The notes beneath the pieces are model-generated. The model was not told the origin of the DNA and ran no database searches. It saw only the letters and a program-made list of their open reading frames with translations. DNA of 64,000 bases from NCBI RefSeq assembly GCF_000744375.1, contig NZ_JQLU01000005.1, positions 1,550,001 through 1,614,000 of the forward strand, given 5' to 3'. Each line of letters begins with the position of its first letter. Positions within the stretch are counted from its first letter, which is position 1. Below are positions 44,040-52,567 of the stretch, one piece after another. The position numbers and the translations under genes are program-made. Source of the stretch: Carnobacterium gallinarum DSM 4847 (GTDB taxonomy: Bacteria > Bacillota > Bacilli > Lactobacillales > Carnobacteriaceae).

Positions 44040-44757
44040 ATGCAATTAAATCAATTTAAAGAAGAAGATTTTTATACAATTAAAGAAGGATTTAAAAAGA
44101 ATAGATTTTCGCCAGAAAATTTTAATATTCTTTTGAAAGTATGGATTTTTTTTGGTATTTGGGTAAGTATTTTTTATGTGAATTACTTGTTCTTAGGTTA
44201 TGAAGATTTGCTATATTTTATAATTACGATAGTTTCGATTATATCAATTCCTATTAGTTTATTATTTAGTTTTTTTAGTTGATGTTTTTTTATTTGCTTC
44301 TTTCCCAATACTAATTTCTAAAAATTTATTAATTTCGGGTTATTCAAGCCAAAGTTTGTCTCAAAGCGGTTTTTCAAATTATTTTTTTGTATACAATATA
44401 TTTATTTATTCTATGTATTTTTTTAGCATGTTTAGTGGGTATGTTTATTATATTCGGAAAATAAAAAATGGTGACTTAAGAAAAGATTCAGAACAAAGAA
44501 ATAGTGGCAATGAAAGGAATAGAATGATATATATACCACCTAATTTAATGGTATTTTTAGTAGGTATAGTAATCTTTATTAGTAACACGAATATTATTAA
44601 AGGAAGTCATGTTCTGATATCTATATTTTCAATGATTATATCAATGCTTCTGTTATTTTTTGTGTTACCGTTATTTGTGCCGTTTTATTGTTTGATTAAA
44701 TTTCCTTCTTTTACACAAGAATTTAATAGTGAAGAAAATAAAAAAGAAAAGAGATGA
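44040..44757 (+). pseudogene. Second copy of the polytopic immunity-like protein, frameshifted
   Basis: Starts QLNQFKEEDFYTIKEGFKKN, like the gene before it, and reads open to 44282. A frame change in a T run near 44275-44285 moves to VDVFLFASFPILISKNLLIS and then to the frame that is open at 44356-44757 (LSQSGFSNYFFVYNIFIY), matching the paralogue all along its length. One slip in a homopolymer would restore it, so phase-variable or sequencing-error explanations remain possible. Confidence 0.75.
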
Positions 44758-44763
44758 GTAAGT

Positions 44764-45126
44764 ATGATAGTATCAGAATCTGCTTTTGTAATGAATAATT
44801 TAATTACGTATGAAGTTGAGATGGAGAAAAAAAATTGGGAAAAAGGTTTTGCAGTATTGAATAGAATTATCTTAGATAAAGTAGCTATAAGTAATATTGC
44901 AATTGATATGGCGTTAGACTATCAAAATAGTACTTTAAAGGGTGGTTTTTTGTTAATGAAAGACAAGTATGGAACGATTGCACCAAATACAGGAATTGTT
45001 GAGTTATTTAGATTTCCGAATGTAGAAGAATTTTATTTGGAACCAGCAGTAGTTGAAAGTGATGATTATCTGATAAATGCAGCTATTTCTTATGGGAAAT
45101 ATAAAGAATTACTAGTAGAAAAATAA
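44764..45126 (+). CDS. Cytosolic protein of unknown function in T7SS cargo
   Basis: 120 residues, soluble, mixed alpha/beta (ESAFVMNNLITYEVEMEK, then KGGFLLMKDKYGTIAPNTG). It starts 7 bases after the preceding frame and is likely co-transcribed. No signal or membrane segment. Not recognised. Confidence 0.5.
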   Translation: MIVSESAFVMNNLITYEVEMEKKNWEKGFAVLNRIILDKVAISNIAIDMALDYQNSTLKGGFLLMKDKYGTIAPNTGIVELFRFPNVEEFYLEPAVVESDDYLINAAISYGKYKELLVEK

Positions 45127-45173
45127 GTGTAGGATTACTTAGAAAAGTGGTCAATTTCAGTAGGAGGATTTTA

Positions 45174-45566
45174 ATGAGTAATGGTCGTCGTATGTATCAA
45201 AAAATTAATTCATTAGCAGGTTACATGATTGTGGTACAAATTTTTGCAACAATGGCTATTTTAGTGGGTGGATTTTATCTTAATAGTCAGACGTATCAAA
45301 CTGTGAATATGACAGAGTTTGTTGTTAAAAACTTAGTGCAGTGCGGTTTATCTGTCTTTATTTTAACAAGAGAAATGGCGGAACCGTCAGTTGGAAAAGC
45401 TTTTTTCATTTTAATAATAGCTTGTTCAATTGGTTGGATGAGGTACAATGTAATGTTTGCGACTGGATTTTTTGTAAGCTATGGATTTTCAGGAATAGCA
45501 TTAGTGATCATGGCAGTTGTTCTGTTGTTTTTTCAGTTTAATTATGAACAATATCGAGATAAATAA
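45174..45566 (+). CDS. Small four-helix membrane protein in T7SS cargo
   Basis: 130 residues from ATG 45174 (AGGAGG eight bases upstream; an earlier GTG would lie before that site). Four membrane segments: YMIVVQIFATMAILVGGFY, then VKNLVQCGLSVFILT, FFILIIACSIGWM and FSGIALVIMAVVLLFF. Small polytopic proteins of this type are often immunity proteins to pore-forming toxins. Not recognised. Confidence 0.6.
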   Translation: MSNGRRMYQKINSLAGYMIVVQIFATMAILVGGFYLNSQTYQTVNMTEFVVKNLVQCGLSVFILTREMAEPSVGKAFFILIIACSIGWMRYNVMFATGFFVSYGFSGIALVIMAVVLLFFQFNYEQYRDK

Positions 45567-45634
45567 TCGTTTATTTACTAGAAAGTACGGAAAAGCTATT
45601 TTAAATTCTAAATTTACTCAAGCTTTAACGAAAT

Positions 45635-45776
45635 AGAGTAGTAACGTGGGATAGGCAGTGTTTTTGGAGCTGTTAATGAAGCTAAAAAGACAGTTTTAAA
45701 TACATCAGAAAATGTAAAAGAAGGTCTAGATAATTTTGTAGATAGTGTTTCTTCAGTGGAAGGAGTTGCGAGTTGG
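45635..45776 (+). pseudogene. C-terminal stub of a lost toxin
   Basis: The frame reads GSVFGAVNEAKKTVLNTSEN, VKEGLDNFVDSVSSVEGVAS, WFG and a stop at about 45776. The amphipathic, valine/glycine/serine-rich end resembles the C-termini of LXG pore-type toxins. No start or upstream part is present. It lies just before another polytopic membrane protein, repeating the toxin-then-immunity order. Confidence 0.45.
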
Positions 45777-45777
45777 T

Positions 45778-46650
45778 TTGGATAATGTAAAAGAAAAAAC
45801 TATTTATCAAGCAACATTTGAAGAAAGTGAACAGTTAGTACAAGAAAAAAATATTAAACGCGCTATCAAAGAATCAGATCCGCATACAGTAACCAAACGT
45901 TTTTTTGGTGTTCATATAGCATTCTTATTACTTTATATAATGTATATATTTCTTAAATTTATTGAAAATGGCGCTCCAGTAGCTATCAATATACTTTCTT
46001 TAAGAATTCCGTATTTTTGGTTAGTGATAACTTTAATAATAATGCTTATACATGAGTATATTATTTTAAAAAATAAAAATAAAAAAAATATATCATTATC
46101 GTATTATTATAATTTGACAATGCTAATATATTCGTTTGTTTTTATATTGTTTATATTTCTTTTTCTATTGAGTTTGGTAAATTTAGCTCTAAATAGTTTT
46201 TGGATTATTATGCTTTATGCTATTCTTTTTGTAATATTTATTACAACACAGAATAATTTGATGAATAACTCAATTAAAGAAAATTTGTATGGTACAGGAA
46301 AAAAGATAACTAGTATACTAGGCATATTTGAAAAATATCAAAAAAGTTTTGGATTAATTGGAGGAATCATCATTATTGGTAAAACTATTCAAAGTTTTTT
46401 TGTAAAAAACCAAATATCTGGTCAAAATGATTTTATAACTAAACTATTAGAAGTTTTTTCTCCAATGTTGGCATTTGTAATGGTTTTAATCCCAATCTAT
46501 ATGAAATCAGAAATTTTGATAGGGTATTATTTATCTAAATATTCAGAAGAATATCGATTGAAATATGGCTATTCAAATTTAGAGTGGTATGGTAAAAAGT
46601 CAAAACAATATAAAAATGAATTGAAGACTCAAGTTCAAAAAAATATATGA
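45778..46650 (+). CDS. Polytopic membrane protein, probable toxin immunity
   Basis: About 290 residues if translation begins at TTG 45778, which has AAGGAG 12 bases before it; a longer frame starts at 45745 with no ribosome site. Six hydrophobic segments follow a charged N-terminal part (TFEESEQLVQEKN); the C-terminus is cytosolic and basic (KKSKQYKNELK). It follows a toxin C-terminal stub and probably gave immunity to it. No family recognised. Very AT-rich, unlike the essC core. Confidence 0.55.
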   Translation: MDNVKEKTIYQATFEESEQLVQEKNIKRAIKESDPHTVTKRFFGVHIAFLLLYIMYIFLKFIENGAPVAINILSLRIPYFWLVITLIIMLIHEYIILKNKNKKNISLSYYYNLTMLIYSFVFILFIFLFLLSLVNLALNSFWIIMLYAILFVIFITTQNNLMNNSIKENLYGTGKKITSILGIFEKYQKSFGLIGGIIIIGKTIQSFFVKNQISGQNDFITKLLEVFSPMLAFVMVLIPIYMKSEILIGYYLSKYSEEYRLKYGYSNLEWYGKKSKQYKNELKTQVQKNI

Positions 46651-46697
46651 TTGAAAGTATTTAAGAAAAGTAAAAAAATTAAATAAAGTAAACATTG

Positions 46698-46739
46698 TGT
46701 AAAATAAGTAGAGTGGGAAGTTTCTATACTTATTTTACA
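46698..46739. terminator. Hairpin at the module boundary, copy 2
   Basis: TGTAAAATAAGTA pairs with TACTTATTTTACA. Same sequence family as the hairpin at 40491, and again directly followed by essC-derived DNA. Confidence 0.6.
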
Positions 46740-46747
46740 TGTACATA

Positions 46748-46788
46748 CATTTAAGATTAAACAAGAACATTAAAAGGAGTTTAACTTT
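46748..46788 (+). repeat. Relic of the essC 3' end before the second lipoprotein copy
   Basis: Encodes only FKIKQEH and the stop, then the same AAAAGGAGTTTAACTTT spacer as between intact essC and the lipoprotein at 37069. It shows that the following gene was copied together with the end of essC. Confidence 0.88.
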
Positions 46789-47562
46789 ATGAAAAAAAGA
46801 AGAAAAGTCATTATTGGTCTAGCGTTATTACTATGTGTAAGTGTGATTGTCAGTGGATGTAAGTCGAAAAAAAATATAGTGAAGGAAATGACTCCGTTAA
46901 TGTATGAATATCAAAAACGGCCTTTGATGGAGTATTTTAGTTCGAGAGAAAGTAGTGTTCTTATTTCTAATTCAGCTGATGAAACATTAGAAAATAGTGA
47001 TTTAATAGTGAAAGGTATGGTGTTAAAGTACTATCCGACGGAAAAAAAAGCATATGGAAAATATTTTGAATGGCTCTATCCAGAAGATGAAAAAAAGAAT
47101 AATGAAAAAAAAGAAATTCCAGTTATGTTTGATAGTGAAAATTATCATGTGAAAGAAGGCATTGAGTTAACAGAAGAAATAAAAAACTTTAAGTTTATGG
47201 TCGAAGAATTTGATTTTACTAAGGAATCTACAAAAAAATTGAAGGTTGAAAAAAGCGGCTATAACTTTGAAGTACCCAGTTATTCGCTTTCATACGAATT
47301 ATCTAAAAATGATGAAACAATTAAAGATTATATACAAGATAAACAGTTGGTAAAGTATGATCACGCGACTAAGATTGAATTTAGCAGGGATGGCAATGGG
47401 TATTCTGGAGGGAAAATAAAATTAAACATTCATAGAAGTCCTAATGTATCAATTAACGAGTTTATTAATACAGATTCAAGTGAAACAGAAGGAACTGATT
47501 ATCGAGCATTATTTTTAGGAGAGGAGACAGAAAATGAGCAAGAAACATCCGATTTACAATAA
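46789..47562 (+). CDS. Lipoprotein paralogue, orphan immunity factor copy 2
   Basis: 257 residues, collinear with the lipoprotein at 37069, with the same signal (SVIVSGC) and the same blocks (KSKKNIVKEMTPLMYEYQ, GMVLKYYPTEKKAYG, DYRALFLGEETE). The middle differs, as if selected against a different toxin variant. Its stop lies within a stub of the lipase gene. No full lipase follows, so it is an orphan immunity gene that may protect against other strains. Confidence 0.72.
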   Translation: MKKRRKVIIGLALLLCVSVIVSGCKSKKNIVKEMTPLMYEYQKRPLMEYFSSRESSVLISNSADETLENSDLIVKGMVLKYYPTEKKAYGKYFEWLYPEDEKKNNEKKEIPVMFDSENYHVKEGIELTEEIKNFKFMVEEFDFTKESTKKLKVEKSGYNFEVPSYSLSYELSKNDETIKDYIQDKQLVKYDHATKIEFSRDGNGYSGGKIKLNIHRSPNVSINEFINTDSSETEGTDYRALFLGEETENEQETSDLQ

Positions 47563-47740
47563 AGACGGGGAAAGTACAAGTACTGTTTCAAAAGTTAGTT
47601 ATGATATAGAAACGCTGTTAGTAGATGGAGCTGGTGCAGACGATATACAAATTTATACAACTAGTTTATATAAAGACGAAAATTTCCCATCTATTATTCT
47701 TGATTTTCATATATCAAAATTTAAAGTTATAGGAGTTTAA
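47534..47740 (+). pseudogene. Lipase effector 5' stub 1
   Basis: The first 52 codons match the lipase effector (SKKHPIYNKDGEST through YKDENFP), then the frame changes to an unrelated SIILDFHISKFKVIGV and stops. The lipase active site is absent, so no enzyme is made. Confidence 0.8.
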
Positions 47741-47744
47741 CTAT

Positions 47745-48524
47745 ATGAAAAAAAGAAGAAAAGTCATTATTGGTCTAGCTTTATTACTATGTGTAAGTGT
47801 AGTTGTAAGTGGATGCAAGTCGAAAAAAAATATAGTGAAGGAAATGACCCCTTTAATGTATGAATATCAAAAACGTCCTTTGATGGAGTATTTTAGCTCG
47901 AGAGAAAGTAGTGTAAATATATTGAATTCTGCTAAGAATAGAACGGAGAATGGAGATTTAGTATCAAAAGGAATGGTATTAAAATATTATCCAACAGAAA
48001 AAAAAGCTTATGGAAAATATTTTGAAAGGTTGTATTTAAAAGAGGCAAAAGTGGGCGAAGGAGATGAAGTGAAGGAAACGTTCATAATGTTTGATGGAGA
48101 AAAATATCATGTAAAAGAGAATGCGGAATTAACTGAAGAAATAAAAAATTTCAAATTTATGATAGAAGAATTTGATTTTACAAAAGACTATACAAAAAAT
48201 TTTAAGATTGAAAAGAGTGGCTATAATTTTGAAGTGCCTAGTTATTCATTAACCTACAAATTGCCACAAATAGATAGAGAAATCGAAGCTTATATAAAAA
48301 CAAAAGGCTTACCTCAATACGGAGAAGAAAGTTTTTTAGAATTTAACAAAGATGGAGAAGGTTATTCGGGTGGAAAAGTAAATTTAGTCATTCAACAACA
48401 ACCAAATATCTCTATTTATGAACTCATCAATACAAGTGTGAGTGAAACCGGTGGAAATGATTATCGAGCATTATTTTTAGGAGAGGAGACAGAAAATGAG
48501 CAAGAAACATCCGATTTACAATAA
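47745..48524 (+). CDS. Lipoprotein paralogue, orphan immunity factor copy 3
   Basis: 259 residues, same signal (SVVVSGC) and end blocks as copies 1 and 2, with a more divergent middle (VGEGDEVKETFIMFDGEKYH) and C-terminal third (ESFLEFNKDGEGYSGGKVNL). The ribosome site AGGAGTTTAACT sits in the end of stub 1. Probably co-transcribed with copy 2. Role inferred as for copy 1. Confidence 0.72.
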   Translation: MKKRRKVIIGLALLLCVSVVVSGCKSKKNIVKEMTPLMYEYQKRPLMEYFSSRESSVNILNSAKNRTENGDLVSKGMVLKYYPTEKKAYGKYFERLYLKEAKVGEGDEVKETFIMFDGEKYHVKENAELTEEIKNFKFMIEEFDFTKDYTKNFKIEKSGYNFEVPSYSLTYKLPQIDREIEAYIKTKGLPQYGEESFLEFNKDGEGYSGGKVNLVIQQQPNISIYELINTSVSETGGNDYRALFLGEETENEQETSDLQ

Positions 48525-48573
48525 AAACGGGGAAAGTACAAGTTTGGTTTCAAAAGTTAGTTATAGTATATAG
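48496..48573 (+). pseudogene. Lipase effector 5' stub 2
   Basis: 25 codons (SKKHPIYNKNGESTSLVSKV, then SYSI) before a stop. A decayed stretch to about 48690 still resembles the end of stub 1 (GAAAATTCCCCATCTA, then TTCTTGATTTTC), so this unit was once organised like the one before it. Confidence 0.75.
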
Positions 48574-48705
48574 TAGGTTAGTTTGTGGGAAGGATAAAGA
48601 AGATATAGAACGATATATCAAAGAACTATAGATAAGCGAAAATTCCCCATCTAGTATTCTTGATTTTCGTATGTCGAAATTTAAAGTTAAAAGGAGTTTA
48701 AATTT

Positions 48706-48786
48706 ATGAAAAAAAGAAGGAAAGTTAGTGTTGGCCTAGCATTATTACTAGGTGCTGATTGCTACATATCACATTACAAGATATGA
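48706..48786 (+). pseudogene. Fourth lipoprotein copy, reduced to its signal peptide
   Basis: KKRRKVSVGLALLLG matches the signal peptides of the three intact copies, with the same AAAAGGAGTTTAAATTT leader; the frame ends after 26 codons and the lipobox is gone. Bases 48787-49162 contain no open gene I can support; several stops interrupt every frame. Confidence 0.75.
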
Positions 48787-49162
48787 ATTGGTAGTGCAAA
48801 AATAACAATTGATAAAGTCAAATTAAATATTGGAACGGACTTAATGATGGTGGTTTTACAATTGGACATATGAAGTTTTTGATAACGTTGTTAATTTTTA
48901 ACGAGATGGGGAAAGTGTCTGGAAATAAGGTTATTTGTAGTAATAATGTCCATATAGTAAAAAAATAAAACTAGAAGCAATTCAGTTAGATGTCAAAATT
49001 AAATACATCAAGAATGAACGAGTTGAGTACCGTAGACTTGTTTTACTTTTAATTAATTTTCAGAAAATTTATAGCTGAATAAGTTTTGTTTTGTGGATAA
49101 TAAGAATGATAACTTAGATACTTAGAGAAAAAGTGGATTGATACAATTAAAAAGGAGAACTT

Positions 49163-49768
49163 ATGAAAAGATTACATTCATGGAAAGTAAATGTGGTACT
49201 TGGGATAGGAATAGTTGCTATATTTTCTAGCTATTATTATGAATTGGAAAGTGAAAAAGCAGAGAAAATTGAGCAAAAAAAGTTAATGGAAATTCGGTCA
49301 GAGGTTGGTCAGTTAATGGTGGATCAGGCATTATACGTAACTGAAGCTGAAAAGTATGCAAAATCGGAGAAAATTCAAAAGGTAGTCAAAGAATTTCCGT
49401 TTTTACCTGTTAAGTACTTTATAACGAATTTTTTGAATTCTTCAGATACGCGCCTTGAATTTATAGAGAATTACAGTGCAGATGAATTCCAAGAGAGAAT
49501 AGAATCACATTTAAATGATGAGATTGGTAGGACTGATTTTTCTCTTGGAACGATTATGTATGCCAAAACAAGTTATGGTAGTAGTTATTTAGTCACAGCA
49601 GTTGATAATGTAACTCGATTTATTGTTATTTTAAAAGATAATAAATTGATAGCGATTTATGGACTGAACTGGGAACAGTTACCTGATTCAGAGTTTGAAG
49701 GGTTGGCGAAACAGATTGCAACGGAGAAGGATTTAGAAATGACGTTAGTAGACTGTAATGATAGTTAA
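49163..49768 (+). CDS. Membrane-anchored extracellular protein at the end of the T7SS island, unknown
   Basis: 201 residues: a basic N-terminus, one membrane segment (about 10-26) and a hydrophilic outer domain with coiled-coil start (ELESEKAEKIEQKKLMEIR) and a beta-rich end (TSYGSSYLVTAVDNVTRFIV). Ribosome site AAAGGAG. A terminator follows. It may belong to the immunity cargo, but nothing in it identifies a function. Confidence 0.6.
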   Translation: MKRLHSWKVNVVLGIGIVAIFSSYYYELESEKAEKIEQKKLMEIRSEVGQLMVDQALYVTEAEKYAKSEKIQKVVKEFPFLPVKYFITNFLNSSDTRLEFIENYSADEFQERIESHLNDEIGRTDFSLGTIMYAKTSYGSSYLVTAVDNVTRFIVILKDNKLIAIYGLNWEQLPDSEFEGLAKQIATEKDLEMTLVDCNDS

Positions 49769-49769
49769 A

Positions 49770-49819
49770 AAAAGCAGCAAAAAAACTAGAGCGTAGGTTC
49801 TAATTTTTTGTTGTTTTTT
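49770..49819 (+). terminator. Terminator closing the T7SS island
   Basis: GCAAAAAAACTAGAGC pairs with GTTCTAATTTTTTGTT (G-T pairs and one mismatch), followed by GTTTTTT. Confidence 0.65.
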
Positions 49820-49838
49820 ATTGGTGAGCAGTTAATTT

Positions 49839-49858
49839 CATTTATCAATTGATAAATG
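49839..49858. promoter_or_regulatory. 20-bp perfect palindrome before the HrtBA-like genes
   Basis: CATTTATCAATTGATAAATG, about 45 bases before the permease start. A degenerate second copy of one arm (ATGATAAATGA near 49876) follows. Placement and symmetry suit a TetR-type operator such as that of HrtR; no regulator gene is adjacent. Confidence 0.65.
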
Positions 49859-49901
49859 TTAGAATTACCTATCGAATGATAAATGAGTGGAGATGAATAA
49901 A

Positions 49902-50984
49902 ATGTTCTTAGCATGGAATGAAATTAAATTTTCTAAAACAAGATTTATATTGATTGTAGGTGTGATGTTTTTAGTGTCTTATTTAGTTTTTTTTCTAACG
50001 GGACTGGCCTATGGTTTGGCACAAGATAATCGTTTGGTGGTAGATAAGTGGGATGCAGCGGGGATTGTTTTAAATAGTGAGGCCAATGACAATTTGTCGG
50101 CGTCAACGATTCTTCTAGGGGATGTTTCAAAAATCAAGGGAAAGCCTGAGAATAATGCAAAACTAGGCCAATTGGCAGGGGTTATTACTAAAAAAGGGAC
50201 TTCAGATAAAATAAATATCAATGTTTTTGGAATCAATCAAGATGAATTTATTAATCCGACGGTCACAGAAGGTCGAACCTTTAAAAGTAAAAATGAAGTG
50301 GTTGTAGATGATAGTTTAAAGGAAAAAGACATTCAACTAAATGATGAGATTAAACTCTCAACAACGGGTGATATACTGAAAGTAGTTGGTTTTACAACGA
50401 ATAGTAAATTCAATACAGCTCCGATTATTTATATGAGTTTAGAGCAATGGCAAGTGGCTAAATTTGGGCAAGCAGATAACTCTGATCAGGGAAAGATTAG
50501 TGGGGTTGTGATTAAATCCGGTAATCTTGATAACTTAGGGTTGGATAAAGAGAAGTTAAGCGCAATTACAAGTCAGACTTTTATTGCCAATATCCCTGGA
50601 TATACGGCGCAAACATTAACCTTTGGGATTATGATTGGCTTTCTATTTGTGATTGCTGCATTTGTAATTGGTATTTTTATTTACGTATTGACGCTACAAA
50701 AAAGTAGTATGTTTGGCGTAATGAAAGCGCAAGGAATAGCAACAAGTTATATTGCCAAGTCAATTGTCGCTCAAACCTTTATTTTAGCTGTTTTAGGTGT
50801 GGGCATTGGATTAGTTTTAACCTTAGTAACAGCGGCACTTTTGCCAAATGCAGTTCCATATATGACAAACTATTTATTTTTGGCTAGTTTTACTGGCGTT
50901 TTAGTAGGTGTAGCGATTTTAGGAGCCCTGTTCTCAGTTAGAACAATTGTTAAAATTGATCCATTAGAAGCGATAGGAGGTTAG
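49902..50984 (+). CDS. ABC transporter permease, HrtB-like
   Basis: 360 residues from ATG 49902 (GGAG nine bases upstream). One N-terminal membrane segment (about 14-38), an outer domain (about 40-235), then three segments with the FtsX pattern and a final IDPLEAIGG. The start FLAWNEIKFSKTRFILI and single-FtsX four-helix layout resemble HrtB, the permease that exports excess heme in Lactococcus and Staphylococcus. Heme export is a family-level inference; other small amphiphiles are possible. Partner ATPase follows 4 bases after the stop. Confidence 0.75.
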   Translation: MFLAWNEIKFSKTRFILIVGVMFLVSYLVFFLTGLAYGLAQDNRLVVDKWDAAGIVLNSEANDNLSASTILLGDVSKIKGKPENNAKLGQLAGVITKKGTSDKININVFGINQDEFINPTVTEGRTFKSKNEVVVDDSLKEKDIQLNDEIKLSTTGDILKVVGFTTNSKFNTAPIIYMSLEQWQVAKFGQADNSDQGKISGVVIKSGNLDNLGLDKEKLSAITSQTFIANIPGYTAQTLTFGIMIGFLFVIAAFVIGIFIYVLTLQKSSMFGVMKAQGIATSYIAKSIVAQTFILAVLGVGIGLVLTLVTAALLPNAVPYMTNYLFLASFTGVLVGVAILGALFSVRTIVKIDPLEAIGG

Positions 50985-50988
50985 TGAG

Positions 50989-51660
50989 ATGAACTTACTA
51001 GAATTAAAAAATGTTACGAAAAAATTTGGTCAAGGTCATACTGAAATACTAGCCCTAAAATCAACTGATTTTTCTATTAAAGCGGGTGAATTTGTCGCAA
51101 TTATTGGACCTAGTGGTTCGGGGAAAAGTACGCTATTAACTTTGGCAGGAGGCTTGCAATCACCCACAACAGGCGAAGTTTTGATTAATACTAAACAATT
51201 AAGTGGAGCAAATGAAAAACAACGTTCAGCACTACGTTTTAAAGAAATTGGTTTTATTTTGCAAGCATCAAACTTGATTCCCTTTTTAACGGTTAATGAT
51301 CAATTAAGATTAGTGAATAAAGTGGAGAAAAAGAAGTTTGAGCAAAAAAAAGTGGATCAATTGTTAGAAGAATTAGGTATTTTAAAATTAAAAGATAACT
51401 ATCCTAAAGACTTATCTGGTGGAGAACGACAACGTGCCGCCATTGCTAGGGCGCTATATCATCAACCAAGTGTGATTTTAGCTGATGAACCGACGGCTAG
51501 TTTAGATTCCGAAAAAGCTTTTGAAGTAGTGAATATTCTGGCTAGGGAAACGAAAGAAAAAAATAAAGCAACTATTATGGTCACCCATGATCAACGTTTA
51601 ATTGAGTCTTGTGACAAGGTTTATGAGATGCGTGATGGCAAATTGTCTTTGCTTTCTTAA
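50989..51660 (+). CDS. ABC transporter ATPase, HrtA-like
   Basis: 223 residues with Walker A GPSGSGKST, Q-loop ILQASNLIPFL, signature LSGGERQRAAIARAL, Walker B ILADEPTASLD and H-loop MVTHD. The length and the ASNLIPFLTV stretch fit HrtA/YvrO-type ATPases paired with single-FtsX permeases. Acts with the permease encoded just upstream. Confidence 0.82.
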   Translation: MNLLELKNVTKKFGQGHTEILALKSTDFSIKAGEFVAIIGPSGSGKSTLLTLAGGLQSPTTGEVLINTKQLSGANEKQRSALRFKEIGFILQASNLIPFLTVNDQLRLVNKVEKKKFEQKKVDQLLEELGILKLKDNYPKDLSGGERQRAAIARALYHQPSVILADEPTASLDSEKAFEVVNILARETKEKNKATIMVTHDQRLIESCDKVYEMRDGKLSLLS

Positions 51661-51757
51661 AAAAATTAAAAGAATTAAAACTTTTCACCTCCTTTTTGCA
51701 TATAGTTTAAATGAGTAATCCATATAACTCAATTATCTATTGCTAGGAGGAAACGAT

Positions 51758-52555
51758 ATGATAGCCAACTATGATTCACAAGTGCATTCTTTCTTATTAA
51801 CTAACGAGTTAGTCTTCACTAAGTTATTTACAACGCCAGAGAATGAGGAATTATTAAAGCATTTTATTAATGATATTTTAGGAATTCAAGTAACAAAAGC
51901 TATTCCCGAACATCCTTATAATTTTCAATCCTTTAAACGTCAATTTCAACAATTACGAGATGATGGAATCTGGTTACCAATTATTGAAGCAAGCATTGAG
52001 GTAGATCATGGTCGGTGGCTAATTCTAGATTTACAAAAATTTCCAAGGCATCGATTTATTCAACAAATCATTTATGGAGCTGCTGGAAAATTTCAAGAAA
52101 AATACCAACAAGTTGTTTATGCTGGGAAGAATCAAACCCAAGATATGAAGAAAAAGTTTAAATCCATTACGTATCTCAGTATTTTAGATTTTAATTTTTT
52201 TAAACAAGACAATCGTTTAATTTATAGTTTTAACTTTTTAGACAATGAAACGAAAGAACCTTTAAAGGAAACCATGATAGAGTTGAACTTTTTTGAGCTG
52301 AAAAAAGATACCAAAGCTCGATTTTCCAGAGAACTACGAGTGAAGTATTGGCAAGAGTTGTTTTTGACGGGAAAAGTATCGTCTGAAGCACCGATTTATT
52401 TACAAGAAGTTGCGGAAATGCTAAAAGAATCAAGTTTAACAATTGAAGAATCTGAACTAGCAAAAAAAATCACTCAATCTCAAGAGGAATTTACTGAAAT
52501 ATTGAACTTAATTCGGGCAAATACAGATTCATTATTTAAAAAACGTTCTAATTAA
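51758..52555 (+). CDS. Rpn/YhgA-like PD-(D/E)XK nuclease family protein
   Basis: 265 residues from ATG 51758 (AGGAGG seven bases upstream). N-terminal DSQVHSFLLTNELVFTKLF, then EASIEVDHGRWLILDLQKF, the nuclease core with D and the Q-x-K variant, and FNFLDNETKEP. These are the blocks of the Rpn (recombination-promoting nuclease, formerly PD-(D/E)XK transposase) family. Probably a DNA nuclease of a selfish or defence type. Stands alone with its own terminator between transporter genes and the radA block. Confidence 0.8.
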   Translation: MIANYDSQVHSFLLTNELVFTKLFTTPENEELLKHFINDILGIQVTKAIPEHPYNFQSFKRQFQQLRDDGIWLPIIEASIEVDHGRWLILDLQKFPRHRFIQQIIYGAAGKFQEKYQQVVYAGKNQTQDMKKKFKSITYLSILDFNFFKQDNRLIYSFNFLDNETKEPLKETMIELNFFELKKDTKARFSRELRVKYWQELFLTGKVSSEAPIYLQEVAEMLKESSLTIEESELAKKITQSQEEFTEILNLIRANTDSLFKKRSN

Positions 52556-52567
52556 TCACTTATACAA

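Noticed and set aside
46748-48786. CRISPR-like or other regular repeat array
   Set aside because: The repeats are about 950-bp gene duplications (lipoprotein plus lipase stub), not short repeats with spacers. No CRISPR array was seen anywhere in the window.
48787-49162. Possible gene in the stretch after the fourth lipoprotein copy
   Set aside because: All frames are interrupted by stops, there is no ribosome site with a sensible start, and no recognisable pieces apart from the preceding relic.
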